A stretch of DNA of 5,076 bases from Betaproteobacteria bacterium (GTDB taxonomy: Bacteria > Pseudomonadota > Gammaproteobacteria > Burkholderiales > Thiobacillaceae). This document shows positions 1 to 5,076 of the stretch, piece after piece. Below the pieces are notes generated by a model that was not told the origin of the DNA, searched no databases, and was given only the letters and a program-made list of their open reading frames with translations. Within the stretch, counting starts at the first letter, position 1, and every line of letters begins with the position of its first letter. Where the stretch lies: the NCBI GenBank assembly GCA_016873905.1, contig VGVU01000095.1, forward strand, positions 1 through 5,076, read 5' to 3'. The translations under genes and the position numbers were made by a program.

Positions 1-77
1 CCAAGAAACATCGCCAACACAAAATTGTTGGTCAGGAGCGTGCCGATAAAGATCTGAAACAGCGATTCATGCTCCAT
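1..77 (-). CDS. rnfA: Rnf electron transport complex subunit A, N-terminal fragment (3' end outside window)
   Basis: Twenty-five codons plus two bases are visible. The protein begins MEHESLFQIFIGTLLTNNF and continues VLAMFL, with a Gly codon (GGx) split by the window edge. This matches the first helix of RnfA, for example the E. coli segment FVGTVLVNNFVLVKFLG as I recall it, including the invariant NNFVL. RnfA is homologous to NqrE and forms the membrane core with RnfE. Its own cluster cysteine, expected just after FLG, falls outside the window. ATG 77 has AAGGAGG six bases upstream, the best ribosome-binding site in the window, and lies inside the end of rnfE, so the two genes overlap by 11 nt. 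rnfB is the expected next gene. Confidence 0.9.
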   Translation of the reverse strand, partial: MEHESLFQIFIGTLLTNNFVLAMFL

Positions 78-696
78 CTTTGGCCTCCTTGCGCATCTTC
101 CACCAGGCAAACAGGAGCAACCAGCCGCCCAGGACGAAGAACCCCCCCGGCGGCAGGAGCATGACAATCCAGGGTTGGAAACCCGGCCCGAACAACGATA
201 TTCCGAACAAGGTGCCGGTACCAAAAATCTCGCGCACGCCACCGAGTGCGAAAAGGCCAATCGTGAAACCGATGCCCATGCCGAGCGCGTTAACCACGGC
301 GGTCAGGGGAGGGTGTTTGGAGGCATGGGCCTCCGCACGACCCAGAATAATGCAGTTCACCACAATCAACTGAATGAAGGCACCCAGCGCCTCGTACAGG
401 CCCAGGCTCAGGGCCTGTATTGCATAATCAACCACGGTCACGAAGCTGGCGATGATGACAATGTAGGTAGCGATACGCACCTCCTTCGGCACCCAGTTGC
501 GGATGACTGACACCAACAGGCAGGAAAACACGAGCACGAAGGTCGTTGCCAGGCCCATGCCAAGGGCATTAATGGCCGACACGGTCACCGCCAAGGTGGG
601 GCACATCCCCAACACCATGACAAAGACGGGATTCTGTTTCCAGATCCCTTCCATGAAATTTTCGAAGGCCGTCAGGGTATGTTCGCCGGGTTTCAT
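67..696 (-). CDS. rnfE: Rnf electron transport complex subunit E (integral membrane)
   Basis: RnfE, homologous to NqrD, pairs with RnfA in an inverted arrangement to form the membrane core. The 209 residues fit the family and are hydrophobic almost throughout, with about six helices. Diagnostic segments are KQNPVFVMVLGMCPTLAVT (20-38) and VVNCIILGRAEAHASK (112-127). Cys32 and Cys115 in these two segments are the conserved cysteines expected to ligate the Fe-S centre at the RnfA/RnfE interface (family knowledge). VREIFGTGTLFG (154-165) and the positively charged C-terminus (KMRKEAKDGA) are also typical. ATG 696 overlaps the rnfG TGA as ATGA; only a weak GGA lies 9 nt upstream, so coupling to rnfG is likely. 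The 3' end carries the rnfA ribosome-binding site and overlaps rnfA by 11 nt. Confidence 0.96.
   Translation of the reverse strand: MKPGEHTLTAFENFMEGIWKQNPVFVMVLGMCPTLAVTVSAINALGMGLATTFVLVFSCLLVSVIRNWVPKEVRIATYIVIIASFVTVVDYAIQALSLGLYEALGAFIQLIVVNCIILGRAEAHASKHPPLTAVVNALGMGIGFTIGLFALGGVREIFGTGTLFGISLFGPGFQPWIVMLLPPGGFFVLGGWLLLFAWWKMRKEAKDGA
84..90 (-). promoter_or_regulatory. Ribosome-binding site of rnfA
   Basis: AAGGAGG on the minus strand ends 6 nt before ATG 77. It is built from the Lys-Glu-Ala codons near the end of rnfE. It supports the short rnfA start and independent loading of ribosomes for rnfA within the polycistronic mRNA. Confidence 0.85.
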
Positions 697-1394
697 GGCG
701 GAGATTCCAGGTTATTCAGATGTGGATGCAGACGCGGTAGCAGGGTGCTGGCGCTATCGTTGATGCCACGCCCCACCGCGCGCGAAGTAATGGTCGCGCC
801 AGAGATTGCGTCGATCTCCCAGGGATTGCGCTTGCTGCCATGTTTCACCGTCCGGATCGGATGCGCAAGGGCCTGACCAGAGGCATCCAGGCGCGCATCC
901 AGGGCCACAAAGTTTTTCTGGAAGTCCGCGTCCGTGCGGATCTTGTCGCCAATACCCGGCGTCTCGCGATGCGCGCCCACGGCAAAACCGACAATCGCCT
1001 GCTGATGCGGATCATAGGCATACAACACCCGCACCACATCGGCATAACCAACCGCACCCGCCTCGGCCACCAGACCGCGCAGATGCCGATGGGCATCGTA
1101 AACCGCATAAACGCGTTGGGCCTCCTTGGGCATCGCCTGACCCGGCCGCAACAGGGTCGTTCCTTGCGCACTCACGGCATAAATATGCAGGCTCACCCCT
1201 TCAGGAATGAGGGAGAAAATGGAGCGCTCCAAGGCAATACGCCGATTCTTGGCGATAGGGTCCAGCGTACTTTGGAAGGCCGTAACGATCAGCACCCCGC
1301 ACAACAGAGCGACGCCGCCGAGGGCGGCAATCAAGCGCCAACTAGTCGTTGTGGCCGTTGTTTCTGCCCCGGGATTCGGCAACGGCTCGCTCAT
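693..1394 (-). CDS. rnfG: Rnf electron transport complex subunit G (covalent FMN protein)
   Basis: RnfG is anchored by one N-terminal helix with its flavin domain on the outer face of the membrane, and is homologous to NqrC. I take ATG 1394 as the start (233 residues), because GGAGG lies 8 nt upstream and the ATG overlaps the rnfD stop as ATGA. ATG 1409 would add five residues but would place that GGAGG inside the gene. A hydrophobic helix spans about residues 19-41, followed by the usual membrane-proximal TLDPIAKNRR stretch. HRETPGIGDKI (142-152) matches the conserved HxETPGLGDKI segment. DAISGATITS (195-204) is the ApbE-type flavinylation motif, with Thr201 (codon 792-794) as the FMN attachment residue. 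The length is typical, though the C-terminus (LHPHLNNLESPP) is not conserved in my memory of the family. The stop overlaps the rnfE start by 4 nt. Confidence 0.95.
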   Translation of the reverse strand: MSEPLPNPGAETTATTTSWRLIAALGGVALLCGVLIVTAFQSTLDPIAKNRRIALERSIFSLIPEGVSLHIYAVSAQGTTLLRPGQAMPKEAQRVYAVYDAHRHLRGLVAEAGAVGYADVVRVLYAYDPHQQAIVGFAVGAHRETPGIGDKIRTDADFQKNFVALDARLDASGQALAHPIRTVKHGSKRNPWEIDAISGATITSRAVGRGINDSASTLLPRLHPHLNNLESPP

Positions 1395-2431
1395 GAGCCC
1401 ACCCTCCATGGCTTGCGCCGCCCAAAAACCCGCGTCGGCAAACTGCGATCCAGCAAGGGCGCCAGCGCGTTACCGAACAGGATGGCATACATCACCCCCT
1501 CGGACAGACCGCCAAAATAGCGGATCAGGACCGTCACGACGCCAATCAGAATCGCGTAGGTCCAGACCGCCAGCGGCGTCACCGGCGATGTCGCCATGTC
1601 GGTCGCCATGAACATGGCTCCCAACATGAGGCCCCCCGACAGCAGGACGAAGACGGGCGGCGGGAAGAAATCGGGGTTGTAAAGATGGAAAGCCGAGGCC
1701 AGGATCACGGCAGACCCCATCATGCCGACCGGGATACGCCAGTCCAGCATGCCACGCAAGGCCAGATAAAGCCCACAAACCAGGATCAGCATGGCCGATG
1801 TCTCGCCCACGGAGGCGGTGGCAATACCCAGAATCAGGTCCTCGGGGGCCGTCAGTTGATGCTGGAACTTCCACATAGCCAACGGCGTTGCGCCCGTGAA
1901 CGCATCCGCTGAGACAGCCTTGACCCACGCCGTGATATCCGGCGGAATCATCAGGGGCTGCGTCAGGGTCGTGGGGATGAACTCATGGAATCGGTTTGGG
2001 GCATAACTCGGGACCCAGGTGGCAATCGCCGACGGGAAGGCCGCCTGCACAAAGGCCCGACCCACGAGCGCCGGGTTGAATACATTCATGCCCAGGCCAC
2101 CAAACAGGATCTTGCCCAACCCCATCGCCACCACGGCCGCCACGGCGGTCATCCAGAGCGGAAAGGAGGGCGGGAGAACCAAGGCCAGCAGGATGCCGGT
2201 AATCATCGCGCTCCAGTCCGACAGGGTCGAGGATTGCCCGGAAAGACGGTTGAATACGCGCTCGGTAGCCAGGCACACGACGACCGAAGTGATCAGCAGC
2301 GCCAATGCGGACAGGCCATATAACCAGATGGAGAACAGCGCGATCGGGAGCAAGGCCAGCACCACATTGAGCATGATGCTCTCAACGCTGACTCCCAGGC
2401 GTTCATGTGGGGCGCTACGCAGTTCCGTCAT
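1391..2431 (-). CDS. rnfD: Rnf electron transport complex subunit D (membrane flavoprotein)
   Basis: RnfD is an integral membrane subunit carrying covalent FMN, homologous to NqrB, and is part of the ion-translocating core. The 346 residues match the usual length. Seen in order: a polar N-terminus of RnfD type (SAPHERLGVSVESIM, 6-20); several hydrophobic helices between about 21 and 108; the signature GGLGMNVFNPALVGRAF (111-127); TGATPL (179-184), whose Thr182 (codon 1886-1888) is the expected FMN attachment site; SVGETSA (207-213); further helices; and FMATDMATSPVTP (274-286), a strongly conserved RnfD/NqrB loop. Flavinylation needs ApbE, which is not encoded here. ATG 2431 follows the rnfC stop by 6 nt with no visible Shine-Dalgarno, so initiation probably depends on coupling. 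The last codons carry the rnfG ribosome-binding site, and the TGA overlaps the rnfG start as ATGA. Confidence 0.97.
   Translation of the reverse strand: MTELRSAPHERLGVSVESIMLNVVLALLPIALFSIWLYGLSALALLITSVVVCLATERVFNRLSGQSSTLSDWSAMITGILLALVLPPSFPLWMTAVAAVVAMGLGKILFGGLGMNVFNPALVGRAFVQAAFPSAIATWVPSYAPNRFHEFIPTTLTQPLMIPPDITAWVKAVSADAFTGATPLAMWKFQHQLTAPEDLILGIATASVGETSAMLILVCGLYLALRGMLDWRIPVGMMGSAVILASAFHLYNPDFFPPPVFVLLSGGLMLGAMFMATDMATSPVTPLAVWTYAILIGVVTVLIRYFGGLSEGVMYAILFGNALAPLLDRSLPTRVFGRRKPWRVGS
1403..1407 (-). promoter_or_regulatory. Ribosome-binding site that decides the rnfG start
   Basis: GGAGG on the minus strand lies 8 nt before ATG 1394 and inside the last codons of rnfD (Trp-Arg-Val). 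If translation began at the upstream ATG 1409, this site would be inside rnfG. Its position therefore favours the shorter, ATGA-overlapping start. Confidence 0.75.
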
Positions 2432-2437
2432 GGGCGG

Positions 2438-3892
2438 TCAGGCGGCACGGGCACGCAATAAACCCTTGGCAACGCGGAATTGCTGCACGAGAGGAATGCC
2501 GGAGGGGCACACCCAAGTACAACAACCGCACTCAAAGCAATCTGCAATATGGTAGTCGGCGCTCATACTGTCATAGTCCCGTTTCGCGGCCAGCATGCCC
2601 AGCAGGGCCGGATTAAGCCCCATGGGGCAGGCCTGAACACATTCGCCGCACTTGATGCAAGGGTACACCTTGGTAGCCGTTTCCCGGCTAATCCATTCAC
2701 GGTCATACACCAAAATACCTGTCACGCCCTTGGTCACGGGGGCATCCAGCGAAGTAATCGCCTGGCCCATCATGGACCCGCCCAAGACGACCTCCAGTTC
2801 GGCGTGAGCCTCCCCATCCAGGGCGCCCGAACATTGCAACACATGACGGATCGGCGTACCCAAGGGCACCCAGAAATTACCCGGCCGCTTGACGGCCGGA
2901 CCCGTCACCGTCACCACCCGCTCGGTCAGGCCCTCGCCCGCCGGAAGCAAACGACCCAGCAAGGTCAGAGTGCCCACATTATTGACCACGACGCCGATAT
3001 CCAGGGGAAGCCCACCCGCGGGCACTTCCAGACCGAGAAGCGACTTGATCAGCATCTTCTCGGCGCCCTGCGGATATTTGGTCCGCACCATCTCAATCGT
3101 GACCCGCCCATCGGCCGGCAGAAGCGGGGTAAGCACCGCCACCGCATCGGGCTTGTTATCCTCGACGCCGATGATGGCGCGTTGGGCCCCCACCGCGCGC
3201 ATCGCGTAGCCAATTCCGCGCAGCAAATCGGCTGGATGCTCGATCATGGTACGGTGATCGCAAGTCAGATACGGCTCGCATTCGCAGCCATTAACCACCA
3301 GGGTATGGATACGGCGTTCGGGGGGAATGCTCAGCTTGACATGACTGGGGAAGGCAGCGCCGCCCAGTCCCACCATTCCGCACTCCTTGACCGCGGCGAG
3401 GATCTCTTCAGGCGCGAGGGCCTCCATATCGCGTGGCTCACGCCAGAGAACCTCCTGGGTGGAGGAGTCGTAAGCGCGGATGATAATACTCTCCACCCAC
3501 GCGCCTGAGGCGGACGGGTGCAGCCGGATCGCCTCCACTCGCCCGGTAACAGGGGAATGCAAAGGGACGGACAGGAATCCGTCAGCCCGTGCAATAGGTT
3601 GACCGCGAACCACTTCCTCTCCGGGCCGAACAAGGGGTACTGCCGGCTTGCCGATGTGCTGCGCGAGGGGGAGGGAAATGCGCGGCGCATACGGCAACCG
3701 ACGAATCGGCTTGCCGGCAGTACTCTTGTGCGTGTCGGGGTGAACCCCGCGCGCGAAGCTTTTGCGCCTGAACAGCGAAACAATATACGAAGAGAGGCGG
3801 AAGGGCCTGGAAGGCCTCCCGTCTTGCCGGGAGGGCAGAGCGCCAGGCGCCTCAATCTCCTCTCTTCGTTCCATGATTGGTCGAGTCTCCAT
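2438..3892 (-). CDS. rnfC: Rnf electron transport complex subunit C (NADH/FMN-binding Fe-S protein)
   Basis: RnfC is the peripheral cytoplasmic subunit that exchanges electrons with NAD(H). It is 484 residues long, near the short clostridial form and without the long repetitive tail of enterobacterial RnfC. In order: a 45-residue basic extension; FARGVHP (46-52), matching the family's FxGGIHPP; a biotinyl-lipoyl-like SPVTGRVE (113-120); the Nuo51-type nucleotide/FMN signature GLGGAAFPSHVKL (175-187); NGCECEPYLTCDH (201-213); IGVEDNKP (241-248); and two [4Fe-4S] motifs of form CxxCxxCxxxCP (Cys412/415/418/422 and Cys452/455/458/462). The start is uncertain. ATG 3892 lies 14 nt after the PFOR stop without a clear Shine-Dalgarno and may rely on coupling. 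The in-frame ATG 3874 has GGAG 12 nt upstream and would remove six residues. No ATG, GTG or TTG occurs between codon 8 and the FARGVHP motif, so most of the extension stands either way. The stop lies 6 nt before rnfD. Confidence 0.96.
   Translation of the reverse strand: METRPIMERREEIEAPGALPSRQDGRPSRPFRLSSYIVSLFRRKSFARGVHPDTHKSTAGKPIRRLPYAPRISLPLAQHIGKPAVPLVRPGEEVVRGQPIARADGFLSVPLHSPVTGRVEAIRLHPSASGAWVESIIIRAYDSSTQEVLWREPRDMEALAPEEILAAVKECGMVGLGGAAFPSHVKLSIPPERRIHTLVVNGCECEPYLTCDHRTMIEHPADLLRGIGYAMRAVGAQRAIIGVEDNKPDAVAVLTPLLPADGRVTIEMVRTKYPQGAEKMLIKSLLGLEVPAGGLPLDIGVVVNNVGTLTLLGRLLPAGEGLTERVVTVTGPAVKRPGNFWVPLGTPIRHVLQCSGALDGEAHAELEVVLGGSMMGQAITSLDAPVTKGVTGILVYDREWISRETATKVYPCIKCGECVQACPMGLNPALLGMLAAKRDYDSMSADYHIADCFECGCCTWVCPSGIPLVQQFRVAKGLLRARAA
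3815..3834 (-). other. Possible mRNA hairpin early in rnfC
   Basis: A perfect 6-bp inverted repeat (CCTCCC and GGGAGG) with an 8-base loop lies about 60-80 nt into rnfC, within the part coding for the unusual N-terminal extension. It is followed by no T-tract on the minus strand, so it is not an intrinsic terminator. It could act on mRNA processing or on the PFOR-to-Rnf expression ratio, or it may be chance in GC-rich coding DNA. Confidence 0.3.
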
Positions 3893-3906
3893 GACGATGG
3901 CATGGC

Positions 3907-5076
3907 TTAGTTGTATTTTGCCGCCCGCGCCATCAACTTCTCGATGCCCGGTTCATTCATGTTCCACGGCGTGCCCGGATGCAGACAGCCCGAGGTACAT
4001 TTTTCCGCGGCCTTGACGAAGTCGGCAAATTTCGCGCCCTGCGGATTAACGACAATGGCCAGTTTCTGATCGTTGTAGACAAACGCCTTGGGCGCTATCG
4101 TGGTGCACTCATCGCAGGCCGAGCACTCGGGCGTATCAATATAAACCGACTCATACCCATCAGCCGCCGCAGCCACGGGGGACGCCGGCGTCGGGGCCGC
4201 AGATTCAGCGGGCACGCCACCCGAGCCCAACCCCACCAGGCTGGCCGTCAGATGCGCCAGAATCTCGGCGCGGGCCTTTTCAACAATCGCGCTCTCGTCA
4301 ATCGCCCCCGCCGTCACTTTGGCCACATCCTTGAGCTGATGCCAGAACGCCAACCGCTCCTCGCAGGCATTGACCAAGGCCTGCGACACCATGGCCCGCA
4401 TCAGCCGATTCTTCTTGTCCACCGCCCAGATAAACGGGAAACAGCCATCACGCTCGGATTCAGAGAGTTTGATGAAATCTGCGAGCAAGACCATGTCATC
4501 GTTCCAGGTCTCCTGCGGGGCCTTCTTGAACTGCTTGGCAAAGCGACCTTCCGTCAGGGCAAAGTCCGCAAAGGTCATCGGCAAGGTCATCTTCTGCGTC
4601 TGCCCCGCCTCGTCGGCATAGGCCAGCGTATATTCAGGCCAATCGGCCTCTAGCGCCGGATTGCCATCAAGGCTGACGCACTCGCTGAAGGTCGTGCCCT
4701 GATCGGGATCGTAACGGAACAGCGGATACGCACGCGACTCAACCGCCAGTTGCGACTGCTGGTTGGCACGATCGTCACCGACCCCGTGTTCAGGCGGACA
4801 AACGGCATAGATATTGAACAAGGCCGGGCGACGCGAGTTCAGACCGTCGATATAGCCCTCTATCAGATGTGTCGGCCGGGAGGTGGCGCTCTGCAACACG
4901 AAGGCAGAACGGTGCGCCATACCGATGAGCGACATCTCCTTGCGGATCTCTTTCTTGCCCGCCGCATTTTTTCCGAAGGGCGTCATATCCGCGACCTGAG
5001 ACACAAAGGTGGAGGTTGCAGCCTGGCCGCCCGTATTCGAATAGACCTGGGTATCAACGACCACAATCTTGATCGG
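3907..5076 (-). CDS. nifJ: Pyruvate:ferredoxin (flavodoxin) oxidoreductase, C-terminal part with fused ferredoxin domain (5' end outside window)
   Basis: PFOR interconverts pyruvate + CoA and acetyl-CoA + CO2, passing electrons to ferredoxin or flavodoxin. Only the last 389 residues are visible; the frame is open to the window edge, and the GTG at 5064 is an internal Val, not a start. The fragment opens inside the thiamine-diphosphate domain: the DTQVYSNTGGQ stretch (visible residues 8-18) matches the family's VLDTEVYSNTGGQ cofactor motif. YAVC (Cys93) sits where PFORs have YATC/YSHC, the fourth ligand of the proximal [4Fe-4S] cluster, and YPLFRYDP at about 117-124 is another family signature. 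An Ala/Pro-rich linker (about 289-306) leads to a single-cluster ferredoxin-like domain (about 307-369), an unusual tail. The segment after NTGGQ departs from the usual SKATPxGA sequence, so the substrate could be another 2-oxoacid. The stop is TAA, 14 nt before rnfC, which implies cotranscription. PFOR family membership is firm; pyruvate as substrate is likely but unproven. Confidence 0.88.
   Translation of the reverse strand, partial: PIKIVVVDTQVYSNTGGQAATSTFVSQVADMTPFGKNAAGKKEIRKEMSLIGMAHRSAFVLQSATSRPTHLIEGYIDGLNSRRPALFNIYAVCPPEHGVGDDRANQQSQLAVESRAYPLFRYDPDQGTTFSECVSLDGNPALEADWPEYTLAYADEAGQTQKMTLPMTFADFALTEGRFAKQFKKAPQETWNDDMVLLADFIKLSESERDGCFPFIWAVDKKNRLMRAMVSQALVNACEERLAFWHQLKDVAKVTAGAIDESAIVEKARAEILAHLTASLVGLGSGGVPAESAAPTPASPVAAAADGYESVYIDTPECSACDECTTIAPKAFVYNDQKLAIVVNPQGAKFADFVKAAEKCTSGCLHPGTPWNMNEPGIEKLMARAAKYN
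3970..4158 (-). other. Ferredoxin-like [4Fe-4S] domain at the C-terminus of the PFOR
   Basis: This is the coding region for the last domain of the PFOR. It reads C-x2-C-x2-C (CSACDEC), then 35 residues, then C-x3-C (CTSGC). The C-x2-C-x2-C-x35-C spacing matches, from memory, small single-cluster ferredoxins such as Desulfovibrio gigas ferredoxin, including the IAPKAF and VVNP segments that align with its ICPDVF and VINP. The usual Cys before the first Pro is Ala here, so only one cluster is expected. The usual CP after the last ligand is replaced by Cys-Thr-Ser-Gly-Cys, leaving a fifth cysteine. I infer a tethered electron carrier. The preceding Ala/Pro-rich segment (about 4159-4212) looks like a flexible linker. 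Confidence 0.75.

Noticed and set aside
840..1520. A 226-codon open frame on the plus strand opposite rnfG and the end of rnfD.
   Set aside because: Low-complexity basic translation without motifs; it spans the junction of two well-supported genes on the other strand.
2881..2899. A perfect 7-bp GC-only inverted repeat (CCGGCCG/CGGCCGG) with a 5-base loop, resembling a terminator stem.
   Set aside because: It lies deep inside rnfC, encodes a plausible conserved Gly-Pro-x-Val-x-x-Pro-Gly stretch, and has no T-tract. It is probably a coincidence of codon choice.
2480..3508. A 342-codon open frame on the plus strand opposite rnfC.
   Set aside because: It is rich in His, Arg and Gln with no recognisable domain, as expected for the antisense of a GC-rich gene. 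The minus-strand frame encodes a clear RnfC with all its Fe-S motifs.
3331..3903. A 190-codon minus-strand frame starting at ATG 3903 in the PFOR/rnfC gap.
   Set aside because: It overlaps rnfC in another frame, and its translation has no family features. The rnfC frame carries the expected motifs throughout.
3979..4653. A 224-codon open frame on the plus strand opposite the PFOR gene.
   Set aside because: Arg/Gly-rich antisense shadow of the PFOR and its ferredoxin domain, with no recognisable motif.
5062..5064. GTG at 5064 as a possible start of a shorter separate gene.
   Set aside because: The frame continues upstream to the window edge, and the NTGGQ motif follows only ten residues later, in the middle of the thiamine-diphosphate domain. 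It is an internal Val codon.
1..5076. Search for mobile elements, CRISPR arrays, tRNA or other RNA genes, and frameshifts.
   Set aside because: Coding is continuous with at most 14 nt between genes. I saw no direct-repeat arrays, terminal repeats or transposase motifs, and the complete genes are intact with expected lengths.

Overview
The window is a densely packed, single-strand block of an anaerobic energy-metabolism operon. Everything real is read on the minus strand, so transcription runs from base 5076 towards base 1. In that order it holds the 3' third of a pyruvate:ferredoxin (flavodoxin) oxidoreductase (PFOR) gene, then rnfC, rnfD, rnfG and rnfE, and finally the first 25 codons of rnfA. 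Both end genes are cut by the window edges. Gene spacings are 14 nt (PFOR/rnfC), 6 nt (rnfC/rnfD), a 4-nt overlap (rnfD/rnfG), a 4-nt overlap (rnfG/rnfE) and an 11-nt overlap (rnfE/rnfA). No stretch is long enough for another gene, and I see no promoter, terminator, RNA gene, insertion sequence or CRISPR array. The promoter probably lies upstream of the PFOR gene and rnfB probably follows rnfA, both outside the window.

Function (family knowledge plus inference): Rnf is a membrane complex that couples electron transfer between ferredoxin and NAD(H) to Na+ or H+ transport. RnfC carries the FMN/NADH-binding fold and two [4Fe-4S] clusters. RnfD and RnfG carry FMN covalently bound to threonine, and both attachment threonines are visible here. 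RnfE and RnfA build the membrane core around an Fe-S centre. PFOR interconverts pyruvate + CoA and acetyl-CoA + CO2 with low-potential electrons. Placing PFOR immediately upstream of rnfC suggests the two work as one circuit. Either pyruvate oxidation feeds Rnf to make NADH and an ion gradient, or Rnf run in reverse supplies reduced ferredoxin for pyruvate synthesis.

The most notable point is that this PFOR ends in an Ala/Pro-rich linker followed by a single-cluster ferredoxin-like domain, so the electron carrier may be tethered to the enzyme that heads an Rnf operon.

Organism: the GC-rich composition and protein character suggest a bacterium with an anaerobic or low-potential metabolism, perhaps a proteobacterium. 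The C-D-G-E-A order differs from the A-B-C-D-G-E order of E. coli and is shared with clostridial-type clusters. I cannot name a genus.
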